Origin: XN24 sp964413755
GTDB taxonomy: Bacteria > Pseudomonadota > Gammaproteobacteria > Steroidobacterales > XN24
Length of the DNA stretch: 24,956 nt
Assembly (NCBI GenBank): GCA_964413755.1
Contig: CAYPTW010000035.1
Location: 1 to 24,956 of the forward strand
Direction of reading: 5' to 3'
Each line of letters starts with the position of its first letter. The stretch's first letter is position 1. The position numbers were made by a program, and so were the translations under genes. The notes beneath the pieces were generated by a model. The model did no database searches. It was not told the origin of the DNA and worked only from the letters and a program-made list of their open reading frames with translations. Shown piece by piece: positions 15,883-23,276 of the stretch.

Positions 15883-16637
15883 GCAGCAGCTCCGATGACG
15901 GCGACCACGGGCTCCGGTCGATTCAGTCGCAATAACACTACCCGGTCGAAACGGTCAGTCAACTCCAGTGCCGCCTCGGCGGCAGCGGTCGCCAGCGCGA
16001 GCTTCTCCGCGTCGTCGACCATGTTGATCACCGGAACTACGCGCGCGTCCGCAGCGCCCTTCAGCAGGCCCTCCTCGCTCGCCAGCAGGCGCGCCGCACA
16101 GGCCGGGGTGAAGGGCTCGCCCGGCGCGGCGCCGACCAGTTCTGCGAGCCGCTCCACGCGGTGCGCGATACGGTCCCCGAGCGGTTCGCCCAGGGCGCGC
16201 GCCGACATCACGGGCAGCAGCGTGGTCATGCCGGGCGGCAGCACGGGTTCGTCCTGCGCGGGCGCCTTCACCCAGCGCATGCGCGCGCCGTCGGCCTTCA
16301 CCAGCGTGACGTCGAGGCCGAGCGCCTGGTGCAGCGCCGTGATGCGAGCCCCCGGCACGGCGGCGAGGCGGCCCGGCTTGTCGCCGGGGCAGGCGTAGGC
16401 GACAAAGGGCTGCGGGCCGAGCGCGCGCAGCTGCGCCTCCAACTGGTCTTCGCCGGCGAGCACCACCTGGCCGCCGAGCGACTCGGGCGGCGGCAGGGTG
16501 CGCACGGTGGTGGTGAAGGCCACGTGCCCGGAATGCCGCGCCGCGATGGCGAACAACACGCTCTTCTTGCCGCCGGCGCCGGTGGCGCAGACGATGCCGC
16601 GGCGCGCGCCCAGCAGTTCCAGCAGGTCCGCGCTCAT
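15879..16637 (-). CDS. yqeC: YqeC-like putative molybdenum hydroxylase accessory protein
   Basis: A 252-residue protein starting at ATG 16637; a longer frame upstream is arginine-rich and lies inside the previous gene. The N-terminal ATGAGGKKS (18-26) is a P-loop-like motif typical of YqeC, followed by AFTTTVRTLPP, ADGARMRWVKAPAQDEPVLPPG and INMVDD, all features of the putative selenium-dependent hydroxylase accessory family. Family members are linked by gene neighbourhood to selenium-dependent molybdenum hydroxylases; their reaction is unknown. No such hydroxylase is visible here. ATGA overlaps with both neighbours indicate coupled translation. Confidence 0.82.
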   Translation of the reverse strand: MSADLLELLGARRGIVCATGAGGKKSVLFAIAARHSGHVAFTTTVRTLPPPESLGGQVVLAGEDQLEAQLRALGPQPFVAYACPGDKPGRLAAVPGARITALHQALGLDVTLVKADGARMRWVKAPAQDEPVLPPGMTTLLPVMSARALGEPLGDRIAHRVERLAELVGAAPGEPFTPACAARLLASEEGLLKGAADARVVPVINMVDDAEKLALATAAAEAALELTDRFDRVVLLRLNRPEPVVAVIGAAA

Positions 16638-17728
16638 GGCCGCGCCCCGACGGACTGCACCGAGAGAATGCGCGGCAAGAAGCCGGCCACCAGCGTCCAG
16701 CTCCGCGCCCCGTCGCGGCTGGCGAACAGGTGGCCGCCGGAGGTGCCGAGATACACGCCGCCGTCCGCGTCGGTATCCATGGCCTCGCGCAGCACCGTCA
16801 CCCAGGCGTTCGACTGCGGGAGTCCCGCGCTCATCGAAGCCCAGCTGGCGCCGGCGTCGCGGCTGCAATACACGCGCAGCCGGCCGTCCACCACGGTGCG
16901 CATGTGCGAGTCGGCCTCCGGCACCTGGTAGACGGTGTCCGGGTCGCGCGGGTCGACGGCGATGGCGTAGCCGAAGTTGCCCGGCAGCCCGGCGGTGATC
17001 TCGGTCCAGCTGCGGCCGGCGTCGTCACTGCGCCAGGTGCCGTGGTAGCACTGGCGGTAGAGCCGCTCCGGGCGCAGCGGATGCATCACCAGCCGATGCA
17101 CGTTGTGGCCGCTCTCCGGCAAGGGGTTCGGCAGGTTCTCGGCGCGCACCCCCGCGTTGGCCGGGGTCCAGCTGGCACCGCCGTCTTCGCTGCGGTACAC
17201 CCCGCCGGCCGAGACCGCGACCCAGAGGCGCCTGGCGTTGGCCGGGTCGATACGGATGGAGTGGAGCGAGAAGCCCCCGCGCGCCGGCTCCCAGGTGTCG
17301 CGCGTCGGGTGCTCGTTGAGCGCGGTGACGGGATGCCAGCTGGCGGCGCGGTCGTCGCTGTAGAACAGCCCGGCGGGGTCGATGCCCGCATACAGCCGCC
17401 CGCCTGGCGCAGCGGCCAGGTACCAGATCGACTTCAGCGCGGTCTTGTGCAACCCGGCAGGATGCTGCGGCGCCGCCGGGAGCGAAGCCCAGCTGCGCCC
17501 GCCGTCCTCGCTGCGGTAGATGTGCGCGCCCCAGATCTTGTGACTGGCCGCCGCGTAGATCACGCCGGGCGTCTCGGACGGAGCGCAGCAGTGGACGATC
17601 TCGTAGCCGGCGATGTGCGGCCCTTCCAGGGTCCAGCCGCCCGCGTCACCCTGGTCGCCGGGCCGGGCGAGGAACAGGCCTTTCTGGGTGCCGACCAGCA
17701 GCATGGGCTCGCTCCCGTGTGCGCTCAT
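16634..17728 (-). CDS. Six-Asp-box BNR beta-propeller protein, function unknown
   Basis: A 364-residue protein starting at ATG 17728, where it overlaps the moaB stop as ATGA. It contains six Asp-box (BNR) repeats of the form S-x-D-x-G-x-x-W at about 73-80, 124-131, 180-187, 234-241, 289-296 and 337-344, predicting a sialidase/VPS10-like beta-propeller. There is no signal peptide or membrane helix, so it should be cytoplasmic, unlike sialidases. I see none of the catalytic arginine/tyrosine arrangement that would support a glycosidase, and databases often misname such proteins exo-alpha-sialidase or glycosyl hydrolase. Paired propeller and MoaD/ThiS genes occur in other bacteria, but the role is not established. 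Its place in a cofactor operon suggests a partner or scaffold role in Mo/W enzyme assembly. Confidence 0.85.
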   Translation of the reverse strand: MSAHGSEPMLLVGTQKGLFLARPGDQGDAGGWTLEGPHIAGYEIVHCCAPSETPGVIYAAASHKIWGAHIYRSEDGGRSWASLPAAPQHPAGLHKTALKSIWYLAAAPGGRLYAGIDPAGLFYSDDRAASWHPVTALNEHPTRDTWEPARGGFSLHSIRIDPANARRLWVAVSAGGVYRSEDGGASWTPANAGVRAENLPNPLPESGHNVHRLVMHPLRPERLYRQCYHGTWRSDDAGRSWTEITAGLPGNFGYAIAVDPRDPDTVYQVPEADSHMRTVVDGRLRVYCSRDAGASWASMSAGLPQSNAWVTVLREAMDTDADGGVYLGTSGGHLFASRDGARSWTLVAGFLPRILSVQSVGARP

Positions 17729-18243
17729 GTCTCCAGCAGTCGCGGCATCAGGTCCACCAGGTTGCACGGCCGCGTGCGCTTGTCGAGCTGCGCCTCGATG
17801 AGCTCGTCCCAGGCGGTCGCGCAGGCGCCGGAAGAGCCCGGCACGCAGAACACGTAGGTGCCGTTGGCCACGCCGGCGACGGCGCGTGACTGGATGGTCG
17901 AGGTCTTGATCTGCTGCCAGGAGATCATGCGGAAGATCTCGCCGAAGCCGTCCAGCGTCTTGTCCAGCAGCGGCTGCACGGCTTCAGGCGTGCCGTCGCG
18001 CCCCGTCACCCCGGTACCGCCGGTGGTGATCACAGCGTGCACTTCCGGGTCGGCGATCCAGGCCGAGACCACGGCGCGGATCTGGTAGATGTCGTCGCGC
18101 ACGATGCGCTTCTCGTGGCAGCGATGACCGGCCTTGCCGAGGCGCTCGACCAGCAGCTTGCCGGACTTGTCCTCGGCCTCGCCGCGGCTGTCGGAGACGG
18201 TCAGGACGGCGATGTTGAGCGGGACGAAACTGCGTGCGGTCAT
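17725..18243 (-). CDS. moaB: Molybdenum cofactor biosynthesis protein B
   Basis: A 172-residue MoaB/MogA family protein. ITTGGTGVTGRDGTPEA (72-88) is the molybdopterin-binding signature and FCVPGSSGACATAWDELI (about 137-154) is the C-terminal conserved region. The length fits MoaB. Its expected reaction is adenylylation of molybdopterin with ATP before metal insertion by MoeA, the role of MogA in E. coli; in organisms using tungsten, MoaB often takes that role. It starts 27 bases after the regulator gene, with a weak binding site (GGAACC), and its stop overlaps the next gene by 4 bases. Confidence 0.93.
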   Translation of the reverse strand: MTARSFVPLNIAVLTVSDSRGEAEDKSGKLLVERLGKAGHRCHEKRIVRDDIYQIRAVVSAWIADPEVHAVITTGGTGVTGRDGTPEAVQPLLDKTLDGFGEIFRMISWQQIKTSTIQSRAVAGVANGTYVFCVPGSSGACATAWDELIEAQLDKRTRPCNLVDLMPRLLET

Positions 18244-18270
18244 GGCTGGGTTCCGTTACGGGCACAGGGG

Positions 18271-19158
18271 TCAGGCATTGTAAGCCACCGTGCCCAGCTC
18301 CGAGACGTCGTAGCCGCCCATCTCCTCGGCGCGCTGCTGCAAGCGGGGTCCGCGGGCGAACGCCAGCAGGCGCTGCACCGGGGGCTCGAAGTAATGGCGC
18401 CGGCGCAGCGCCAGCTGGAATTTTTCGCGGTGCAGCGGGATGAACTCCAGCCCGTGGCGGCGCGCTGAGGCTTCGATGGCCAGCCCGACGTCGGCATGCC
18501 CCTCGCGCACGGCCAGGGCCAGGTCATCTTCCGAGAGGGCGGGGTGCGGACACAGGGACAGTGCGTCATGGTCCGCCCCGGCCCGTGCCAGCAGCCAGCG
18601 GAACAGGGTGTCCGCCCCGGCGTCGGGCTGGCGATGGGCAACGCGCAGCCCGGACCGCGTGATGTCGGCCAGGCCCTGGATGCCCGCCGGGTTCCCGGCC
18701 GGCAGCAACAGGCCCTGGAGGCGGACTGCCCAGTGGATGACTACCAGGTCGCGCAGGCCGCCCAGGCCGAGCTGGTTCGGCTGGTTGTAAGCGCCCGTCT
18801 CGGGCGCCAGCACATGCAACCCGGCCAGCATGGCGCGCCCATCGAGCAGGCGACGCGCGCCGTCCATGCTGCCGCGACAGAGCAGGGCCAGGGCCGCCCC
18901 GGACTCGCGCGCTGCCCAGTCCAGCAGCGGGTCATGGCTGCCTGCGAGGACCGGCGCCACCGGCGTACTGGTCTCCTGGTCGCCCTCGAGGTGGTTCATC
19001 AGCCACAGGTCGATGGCCTGGCGTGGAAACAGCAGCTTGCCGGTGATCCGGACGCAAGGCATCTCGCCCTGGCGAACCAGGTCGTAGACCTTCCGCTCCT
19101 TGAGGCGGAGATAAGCGGCGACTTCGGCGGTGGTGAGGTAGTCCGGCGTGTGATTCAT
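18271..19158 (-). CDS. One-component regulator: excisionase-type HTH plus periplasmic-binding-protein-like domain
   Basis: A 295-residue protein starting at ATG 19158. Further upstream the frame stays open across tupA on the opposite strand, but that part is not coding. Residues 8-56 form an excisionase/MerR-like helix-turn-helix (TTAEVAAYLRLKERKVYDLVR, then a KLLFPRQAIDLWL wing). Residues about 70-290 are a PBP-like domain (COG1910/PF12727 type) with RQPDAGADTLF (176-186) where oxyanion-binding relatives often have a GSGTR-like loop, and AVREGHADVGLAI (216-228). Such proteins bind molybdate or tungstate in the cytoplasm and control transport and cofactor genes. It lies divergent from tupA and directly before moaB, so it probably regulates both directions. 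Confidence 0.85.
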   Translation of the reverse strand: MNHTPDYLTTAEVAAYLRLKERKVYDLVRQGEMPCVRITGKLLFPRQAIDLWLMNHLEGDQETSTPVAPVLAGSHDPLLDWAARESGAALALLCRGSMDGARRLLDGRAMLAGLHVLAPETGAYNQPNQLGLGGLRDLVVIHWAVRLQGLLLPAGNPAGIQGLADITRSGLRVAHRQPDAGADTLFRWLLARAGADHDALSLCPHPALSEDDLALAVREGHADVGLAIEASARRHGLEFIPLHREKFQLALRRRHYFEPPVQRLLAFARGPRLQQRAEEMGGYDVSELGTVAYNA

Positions 19159-19279
19159 GCTGTTTTGTGTCTTTTTGCTGCGTAGATTCCAGCTTGGCCC
19201 TTGAATAGGGCAACAAGCGACAGATAGTGCAGCACAATGCCAGCTCAAATCCAATCCAGATAAACAACGGGGGAATCGC
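19159..19279. promoter_or_regulatory. Divergent regulator/tupA control region with candidate operator
   Basis: This 121-base gap separates the regulator and tupA starts. A sigma-70-like promoter toward tupA can be drawn as TTGAAT (19201-19206), 16 bases, GATAGT (19223-19228), each matching 4 of 6. An inverted repeat with 5-base arms GCCCT and AGGGC around TGAAT (19197-19211) covers the -35 and is a candidate operator. GTGCAGCAC (19227-19235), another small inverted repeat, overlaps the -10. No classical ModE-type site is seen. Confidence 0.4.
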
Positions 19280-20089
19280 ATGAAGATGCGCCTGCTCATC
19301 CTGTCCGTCCTGCTCACTTTCCTCGCGGCCGCGACGCCGGCGCAGGAAGAGGGCAAATTCATCGTCCTGGCGTCCACCACCTCGACCGACAACTCAGGTC
19401 TCTTCGGGCACATCATCCCGATGTTCCGCGACAAGACCGGCATCGATGTCCGTGTCGTCGCCGTGGGCACCGGCCAGGCTTTCAAGATCGCGCGCAACGG
19501 CGATGCCGACAGCCTGCTGGTGCATGACACCGCCGGCGAAGAAAAGATGGTGGCCGAGGGCTTCGCCACCGAGCGCCGCGACGTGATGTACAACGACTTC
19601 GTGGTCATCGGCCCTGCCTCCGATCCGGCCGGCATCAAGGCTGCCAAGACGGCGGCCGAGGCCTTCAAGATGATCGGCGACAAGGAAGCCGTGTTCGCCT
19701 CGCGCGGCGACGACAGCGGCACCCACCGCGCCGAAAAGCGCATCTGGGAGTCGGCCGGCGGCCTGCCCAAGGCCAGCTGGTACCGCGAACTCGGCAGCGG
19801 CATGGGCGCGACGCTGAACTCCGCGGCGGCGATGGATGCATACGTGCTCGCCGATCGCGGCACCTGGATCAGCTTCGCCAATCGCCAGGGCCTCGAGATC
19901 CTGTTTGCAGGCGACCCCGTGCTGTTCAACCAGTACGGCAGCGTTGTGATCAACCCGGAGCGGCACCCGCACCTGAAGCACGAGTTCGCCAGGACCTGGC
20001 ACGAGTGGTTGCTGTCGCCCGAGGGCCAGGCCGCGATCGCCGAGTTCAAGCTGAACGGCGAGCAGCTGTTCTTCCCCAACGCCAAGTAA
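19280..20089 (+). CDS. tupA: Tungstate ABC transporter substrate-binding protein TupA
   Basis: A 269-residue periplasmic binding protein with a signal peptide (1-21, ending near TPA). The mature protein starts with the TupA signature TTSTDNSG (33-40) and has SRGDDSGTH (141-149), the two loops that hold the oxyanion in TupA proteins. These favour tungstate over molybdate, in contrast to ModA, which lacks the TTST motif. GGGGGAA precedes the ATG. It delivers tungstate to the TupB/TupC importer, which is encoded about 4 kb away in the opposite direction, with a porin gene directly after tupA. The genes divide a usually contiguous tupABC set. Confidence 0.94.
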   Translation: MKMRLLILSVLLTFLAAATPAQEEGKFIVLASTTSTDNSGLFGHIIPMFRDKTGIDVRVVAVGTGQAFKIARNGDADSLLVHDTAGEEKMVAEGFATERRDVMYNDFVVIGPASDPAGIKAAKTAAEAFKMIGDKEAVFASRGDDSGTHRAEKRIWESAGGLPKASWYRELGSGMGATLNSAAAMDAYVLADRGTWISFANRQGLEILFAGDPVLFNQYGSVVINPERHPHLKHEFARTWHEWLLSPEGQAAIAEFKLNGEQLFFPNAK

Positions 20090-20125
20090 CGACCCATCCA
20101 GACTTCAAGAAACACCGAGGAAATA

Positions 20126-21268
20126 ATGATGTTCAACAACAAGGCCATGCGCGGCGCACTGGCGCTGACGCTGAGCGCTGCGATGCTCTCCTGGGCGATG
20201 GCCGCGGCCGCGGCGCCCGAGTTCAATATCCGTGGCCGCTTCCACCTCGACTACGGCATCCATGATGATGACGAGATCGACCTGGACGACGGCTTCCTGG
20301 TGCGTCGCGCTTTCATCGGCGTCACCGGCAACATCAACGACGACTGGTCGGGCATCATCGAGTACGACTTCGCCGAGAACGGCACCAACGCGCAGGATGT
20401 GTTGCTGCGGAGGAAGTGGCAGGGCGGCACGCTGAAGTTCGGTCACTTCAAGGTGCCGATGGGCATGGAAGAAGTGTCCAGTACCAACAACATCATCTTC
20501 CTGGAGCGCAACTCGCCGAACACCACGCTGGTGGACGCCCGCCGCCTGGGTATCGGCTATGACTACTACGGTGATGTCATGGGCTTCCAGGGCATGGTCT
20601 ACGGCCGCGGCATGGGCAGCAACCAGGCCGGCGACGACCCGATCGGCATCGCGGGGCGCTTCCTCTACACGCCGCAGTTGGGCGGCAACCAGTTGCACCT
20701 GGCGGCGTCCGTGGCCTACGAGGACGTGCGCGACTATAACGTCGACCGCTACCGTGACCGTCCCGAGGCGCGCGCCGACGGCAACCGCCTGATCGATACC
20801 GGCAGCATCAGCGACGTCGACACCACCATGAAGATGGGTCTGGAGGCCGCCTACCAGGCGGGTCCCTTCCACATGGTCGCCGAGTACTTCAACGTCGACG
20901 TGGATCGGAACACGGGCGAAGACCCGACCTTTTCCGGCTATCACGTCTACGGTGTCTGGACCGTGACCGGCGAGAAGCGTGGCTATCGCAACGGCGTGTT
21001 CCGCAGCCTGAAGCCGGGCAGCCCCGATCGCGGCGCCTGGGAAGTCGCCCTGCGTTACAGCTCCGTGGACCTGAACGACGCCGGCTTCCAGGGCGGCCAG
21101 CAGGACAACATCACTTTCGGCGTCAACTACTACCCGAACGCGAACGTGCGCTTCATGCTCAACTACATCATGGTTGACGTGAAGGACAGCGGCGCGACGG
21201 TGGGCGGCGTCGTGGTGGGCGACGAGTCCCCGAACATCCTCATCGGGCGCGCCCAGTACAGTTTCTGA
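20126..21268 (+). CDS. OprO/P-type phosphate-selective porin family outer-membrane protein
   Basis: A 380-residue beta-barrel with a signal peptide (about 1-30, ending AAAAA-PEFN). Features of the OprO/P (phosphate-selective porin) family are RRAFIGVTGNINDDWSGIIEYDFAENG (in pieces), LKFGHFKVPMGMEE, a long series of amphipathic strands, and a C-terminal strand ending in Phe (AQYSF), as needed for BAM recognition. Members form trimeric channels for oxyanions such as phosphate or polyphosphate. Coming 36 bases after tupA and sharing its terminator, it is likely part of the same transcript and a candidate tungstate or molybdate entry porin. Two ATGs lie in tandem (20126 and 20129); the second is better spaced from GAGGAAA. 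Confidence 0.9.
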   Translation: MMFNNKAMRGALALTLSAAMLSWAMAAAAAPEFNIRGRFHLDYGIHDDDEIDLDDGFLVRRAFIGVTGNINDDWSGIIEYDFAENGTNAQDVLLRRKWQGGTLKFGHFKVPMGMEEVSSTNNIIFLERNSPNTTLVDARRLGIGYDYYGDVMGFQGMVYGRGMGSNQAGDDPIGIAGRFLYTPQLGGNQLHLAASVAYEDVRDYNVDRYRDRPEARADGNRLIDTGSISDVDTTMKMGLEAAYQAGPFHMVAEYFNVDVDRNTGEDPTFSGYHVYGVWTVTGEKRGYRNGVFRSLKPGSPDRGAWEVALRYSSVDLNDAGFQGGQQDNITFGVNYYPNANVRFMLNYIMVDVKDSGATVGGVVVGDESPNILIGRAQYSF

Positions 21269-21287
21269 GCCGGGCCTGGAGCCCTCC

Positions 21288-21326
21288 GGCCTGCGGCATC
21301 CCTCACGGCGCCGCAGGCCTTTTTTT
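21288..21326 (+). terminator. Intrinsic terminator of the tupA-porin unit
   Basis: Perfect 10-base arms GGCCTGCGGC (21288-21297) and GCCGCAGGCC (21310-21319) with a 12-base loop are followed by seven T residues (21320-21326), 20 bases after the porin stop. There is no T-run on the other side, so it should act only on rightward transcripts. It sits 9 bases before the end of the convergent moeA. Confidence 0.93.
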
Positions 21327-21334
21327 GTGCCGCT

Positions 21335-22594
21335 TCAGCACAGGCCCGCGAAGGGCTGCACGGTAACCTCTGCACCGGCATCGACGTTGCCGCAGTCCTC
21401 GGGCAGGACGATGAAGCAGTTGGCTTCCGCCATGGAACGCAGGATGCCTGAGCCCTGGCGGCCTGCCGAGGCCACACGGTAACTGCCGTCCGGGTCCTGG
21501 CGCAGCACCCCGCGCTGGAACTCGCGCCGGCCGGGCTTTTTCTTCAGGCGCGATTCGAGCACGGCCGTGACCAGCGCCGGCGGTTCGGGGGCGGCGATGC
21601 CGGAGAGGATGCGCAGCGCGGGTTGCACCAGCTGGTAGAAGGTCACCATCACCGACACCGGGTTGCCGGGCAGGCCGAAGAACAGCGCGCCTTGTACCCG
21701 GCCGAAGGCCACGGGCCGGCCCGGCTTGATGGCCACGGTCCAGAACCCGACGTCGCCGATCTTGTCCAGCGTCTCGGTGACGAAGTCCGCCTCGCCTACG
21801 GAAACACCGCCGGAGGTGATGATGGCGTCCGCCTGGGCGGCGGCGAGCTGGAACGCCTGCTCGAGGTCTTCGCGCGTGTCGCGCACCACGCCCAGATCGA
21901 TGACTTCCACCCCGAGGCGGGTCAGCATGCCGAACAGGGTGTAGCGGTTGCTGTCGTAGATCTGGCCCGGTCCGAGCGGCTCCCCGATGGACGCCAGTTC
22001 GTCGCCGGTGGAAAAGAACGCGACGCGGGGCCGCCGCCGTACCTTGATTTCGCCGATGCCCAAAGAGGCGATCAGGCCGAGATGCGCGGGGCGCAGCAGC
22101 ACGCCGGGTTCCAGTGCCACTTCACCGGCCTTGAGATCCTCGCCGGCCATGCGCACGTTGTCGCCCGGGTGGTGACCGCTGCCGATGTGCGCCTGGTCGC
22201 CTTCACGGCGCACGCGCTCCTGCATCACCACGGTGTCGGCGCCTTGCGGCACCGGGGCGCCGGTCATGATGCGCACGCTCTCCCCGTCGCTGACGGTCCC
22301 GGTGAAGGGATGCCCGGCGAACGCCGTGCCGATGACGCGAAAAGCGCGCTCGCCCTCGGCGGGCAGGCCGGCGCCGGCGAGGGCGTAGCCGTCCATGGCC
22401 GAGTTGCTGTGCGCCGGCACGTCGACGGTGGAGTGCACCGGAGCGTAAAGCACGCGGTCCAGCGCGTCGCGCGTGGCGACGCACTCGAACCCTTCGACGG
22501 GACGGATTTCGGCGCTGATGTTGGCCAGCGCCTGCTGCAGGGTCTGGGCGGGATCGTCGTGGCCGCCGCCGCAGCCGGGGTTGTTGTGCTTCAT
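21335..22594 (-). CDS. moeA: Molybdopterin molybdotransferase MoeA
   Basis: A 419-residue enzyme that inserts molybdate or tungstate into adenylylated molybdopterin. Typical motifs: VDVPAHSNSAMDGYAL (57-72), RIMTGAPVPQGADTVV, FFSTGDEL, DSNRYTL, TSGGVSVGEADF, KPGRPVAFG and FFGLPGNPVSVMVTF; the C-terminal domain IV follows. The N-terminus MKHNNPGCGGGHDD is a short His/Cys/Gly-rich extension before the usual helix and could bind metal, as inference only. Its start overlaps the mobA stop by 4 bases (ATGA). As the last gene of the tupB-tupC-mobA-moeA unit it is probably supplied with tungstate by the same importer. Confidence 0.96.
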   Translation of the reverse strand: MKHNNPGCGGGHDDPAQTLQQALANISAEIRPVEGFECVATRDALDRVLYAPVHSTVDVPAHSNSAMDGYALAGAGLPAEGERAFRVIGTAFAGHPFTGTVSDGESVRIMTGAPVPQGADTVVMQERVRREGDQAHIGSGHHPGDNVRMAGEDLKAGEVALEPGVLLRPAHLGLIASLGIGEIKVRRRPRVAFFSTGDELASIGEPLGPGQIYDSNRYTLFGMLTRLGVEVIDLGVVRDTREDLEQAFQLAAAQADAIITSGGVSVGEADFVTETLDKIGDVGFWTVAIKPGRPVAFGRVQGALFFGLPGNPVSVMVTFYQLVQPALRILSGIAAPEPPALVTAVLESRLKKKPGRREFQRGVLRQDPDGSYRVASAGRQGSGILRSMAEANCFIVLPEDCGNVDAGAEVTVQPFAGLC

Positions 22595-23211
22595 TGCGTG
22601 CTTCCTGCGGAGGCGAGCCGCGCCTCGACCGCGCGTCGCTCCTCCGGGTCGTTGACGTTGACGAACGTATCCGGCCGGTCCGAAAAGTCCACCTGTGCAA
22701 GGCGATGGTGCTCGAACCAGCGATCGATCTTGCGGCCGCCACCGGCGAGGTACGCCTCGAGACTGTCTGTCAGCGCGCGCCGTACCAGCATGAACACCGG
22801 TTGCAGGCGCGCGCCGTCGTGCGGCACCGCGATCTCGGCGTCTTCCCGCTCCAGCGCATCGTGCAGCCGGGAGGCGAGGTCGGGCGGCAGCAGCGGGCAG
22901 TCGCAGGGCGCCGTCATGACCAGCGCGCTCGAGGCGGCACGCATGCCTGCAGCCAGCCCCGCCAGGGGGCCGAGAAAGCCGGTGTCGTCGTCACGCACCA
23001 CGGGCCAGCCGAAGCCGGCGTAGCGATCGAGGTTGCGGTTGGCGTTGATCACCAGCCATTCCACCTGCGGCGCGAGCGCCGCCAGCACGTGGGCGATCAT
23101 GGGCCGGCCGGCGAGCTCGATGAGCCCCTTGTCCTGGCCGCCCATGCGCGTGGCGCGGCCGCCGGCGAGAATCACCGCGGTGACAGGCAGTCGTTTTTCT
23201 TGCGCGTCCAT
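22591..23211 (-). CDS. mobA: Molybdenum cofactor guanylyltransferase MobA
   Basis: A 206-residue nucleotidyltransferase. LAGGRATRMGGQDKG (15-29) is the GTP-binding signature; GPLAGLAAGM and CDCPLLPPDL (a DxP-like metal site region) follow, as in MobA. It transfers GMP from GTP to the molybdenum or tungsten cofactor, giving the bis-MGD form used by the DMSO-reductase family such as formate dehydrogenases. It starts 65 bases after tupC and overlaps moeA by 4 bases. No strong Shine-Dalgarno sequence is visible. Confidence 0.95.
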   Translation of the reverse strand: MDAQEKRLPVTAVILAGGRATRMGGQDKGLIELAGRPMIAHVLAALAPQVEWLVINANRNLDRYAGFGWPVVRDDDTGFLGPLAGLAAGMRAASSALVMTAPCDCPLLPPDLASRLHDALEREDAEIAVPHDGARLQPVFMLVRRALTDSLEAYLAGGGRKIDRWFEHHRLAQVDFSDRPDTFVNVNDPEERRAVEARLASAGSTQ

Positions 23212-23276
23212 GGGGTCTGCATGATAGCGGGCCGGCCGGCAATGATAAGGGCTTTCGGCGCCCGCTGCGCCCGGGC

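Noticed and set aside
16634..17728. Calling the BNR protein a sialidase
   Set aside because: It has no signal peptide and no recognisable catalytic residues. Asp-boxes are structural and occur in many unrelated propellers.
19176..19191. Possible sigma-54 element on the minus strand before the regulator (TGGAAT-N5-CAGCA)
   Set aside because: The GG-N10-GC spacing is right, but only 7 of 11 consensus positions match and the leader would be about 8 bases, too short for a ribosome binding site.
19228..19242. TGGCATTGTGCTGCA on the minus strand in the tupA gap as a sigma-54 promoter
   Set aside because: The spacing between GG and GC is 9, not 10, bases.
19159..20226. A 356-codon N-terminal extension of the regulator frame
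   Set aside because: It lies antisense to tupA, and the helix-turn-helix domain begins right after the ATG at 19158.
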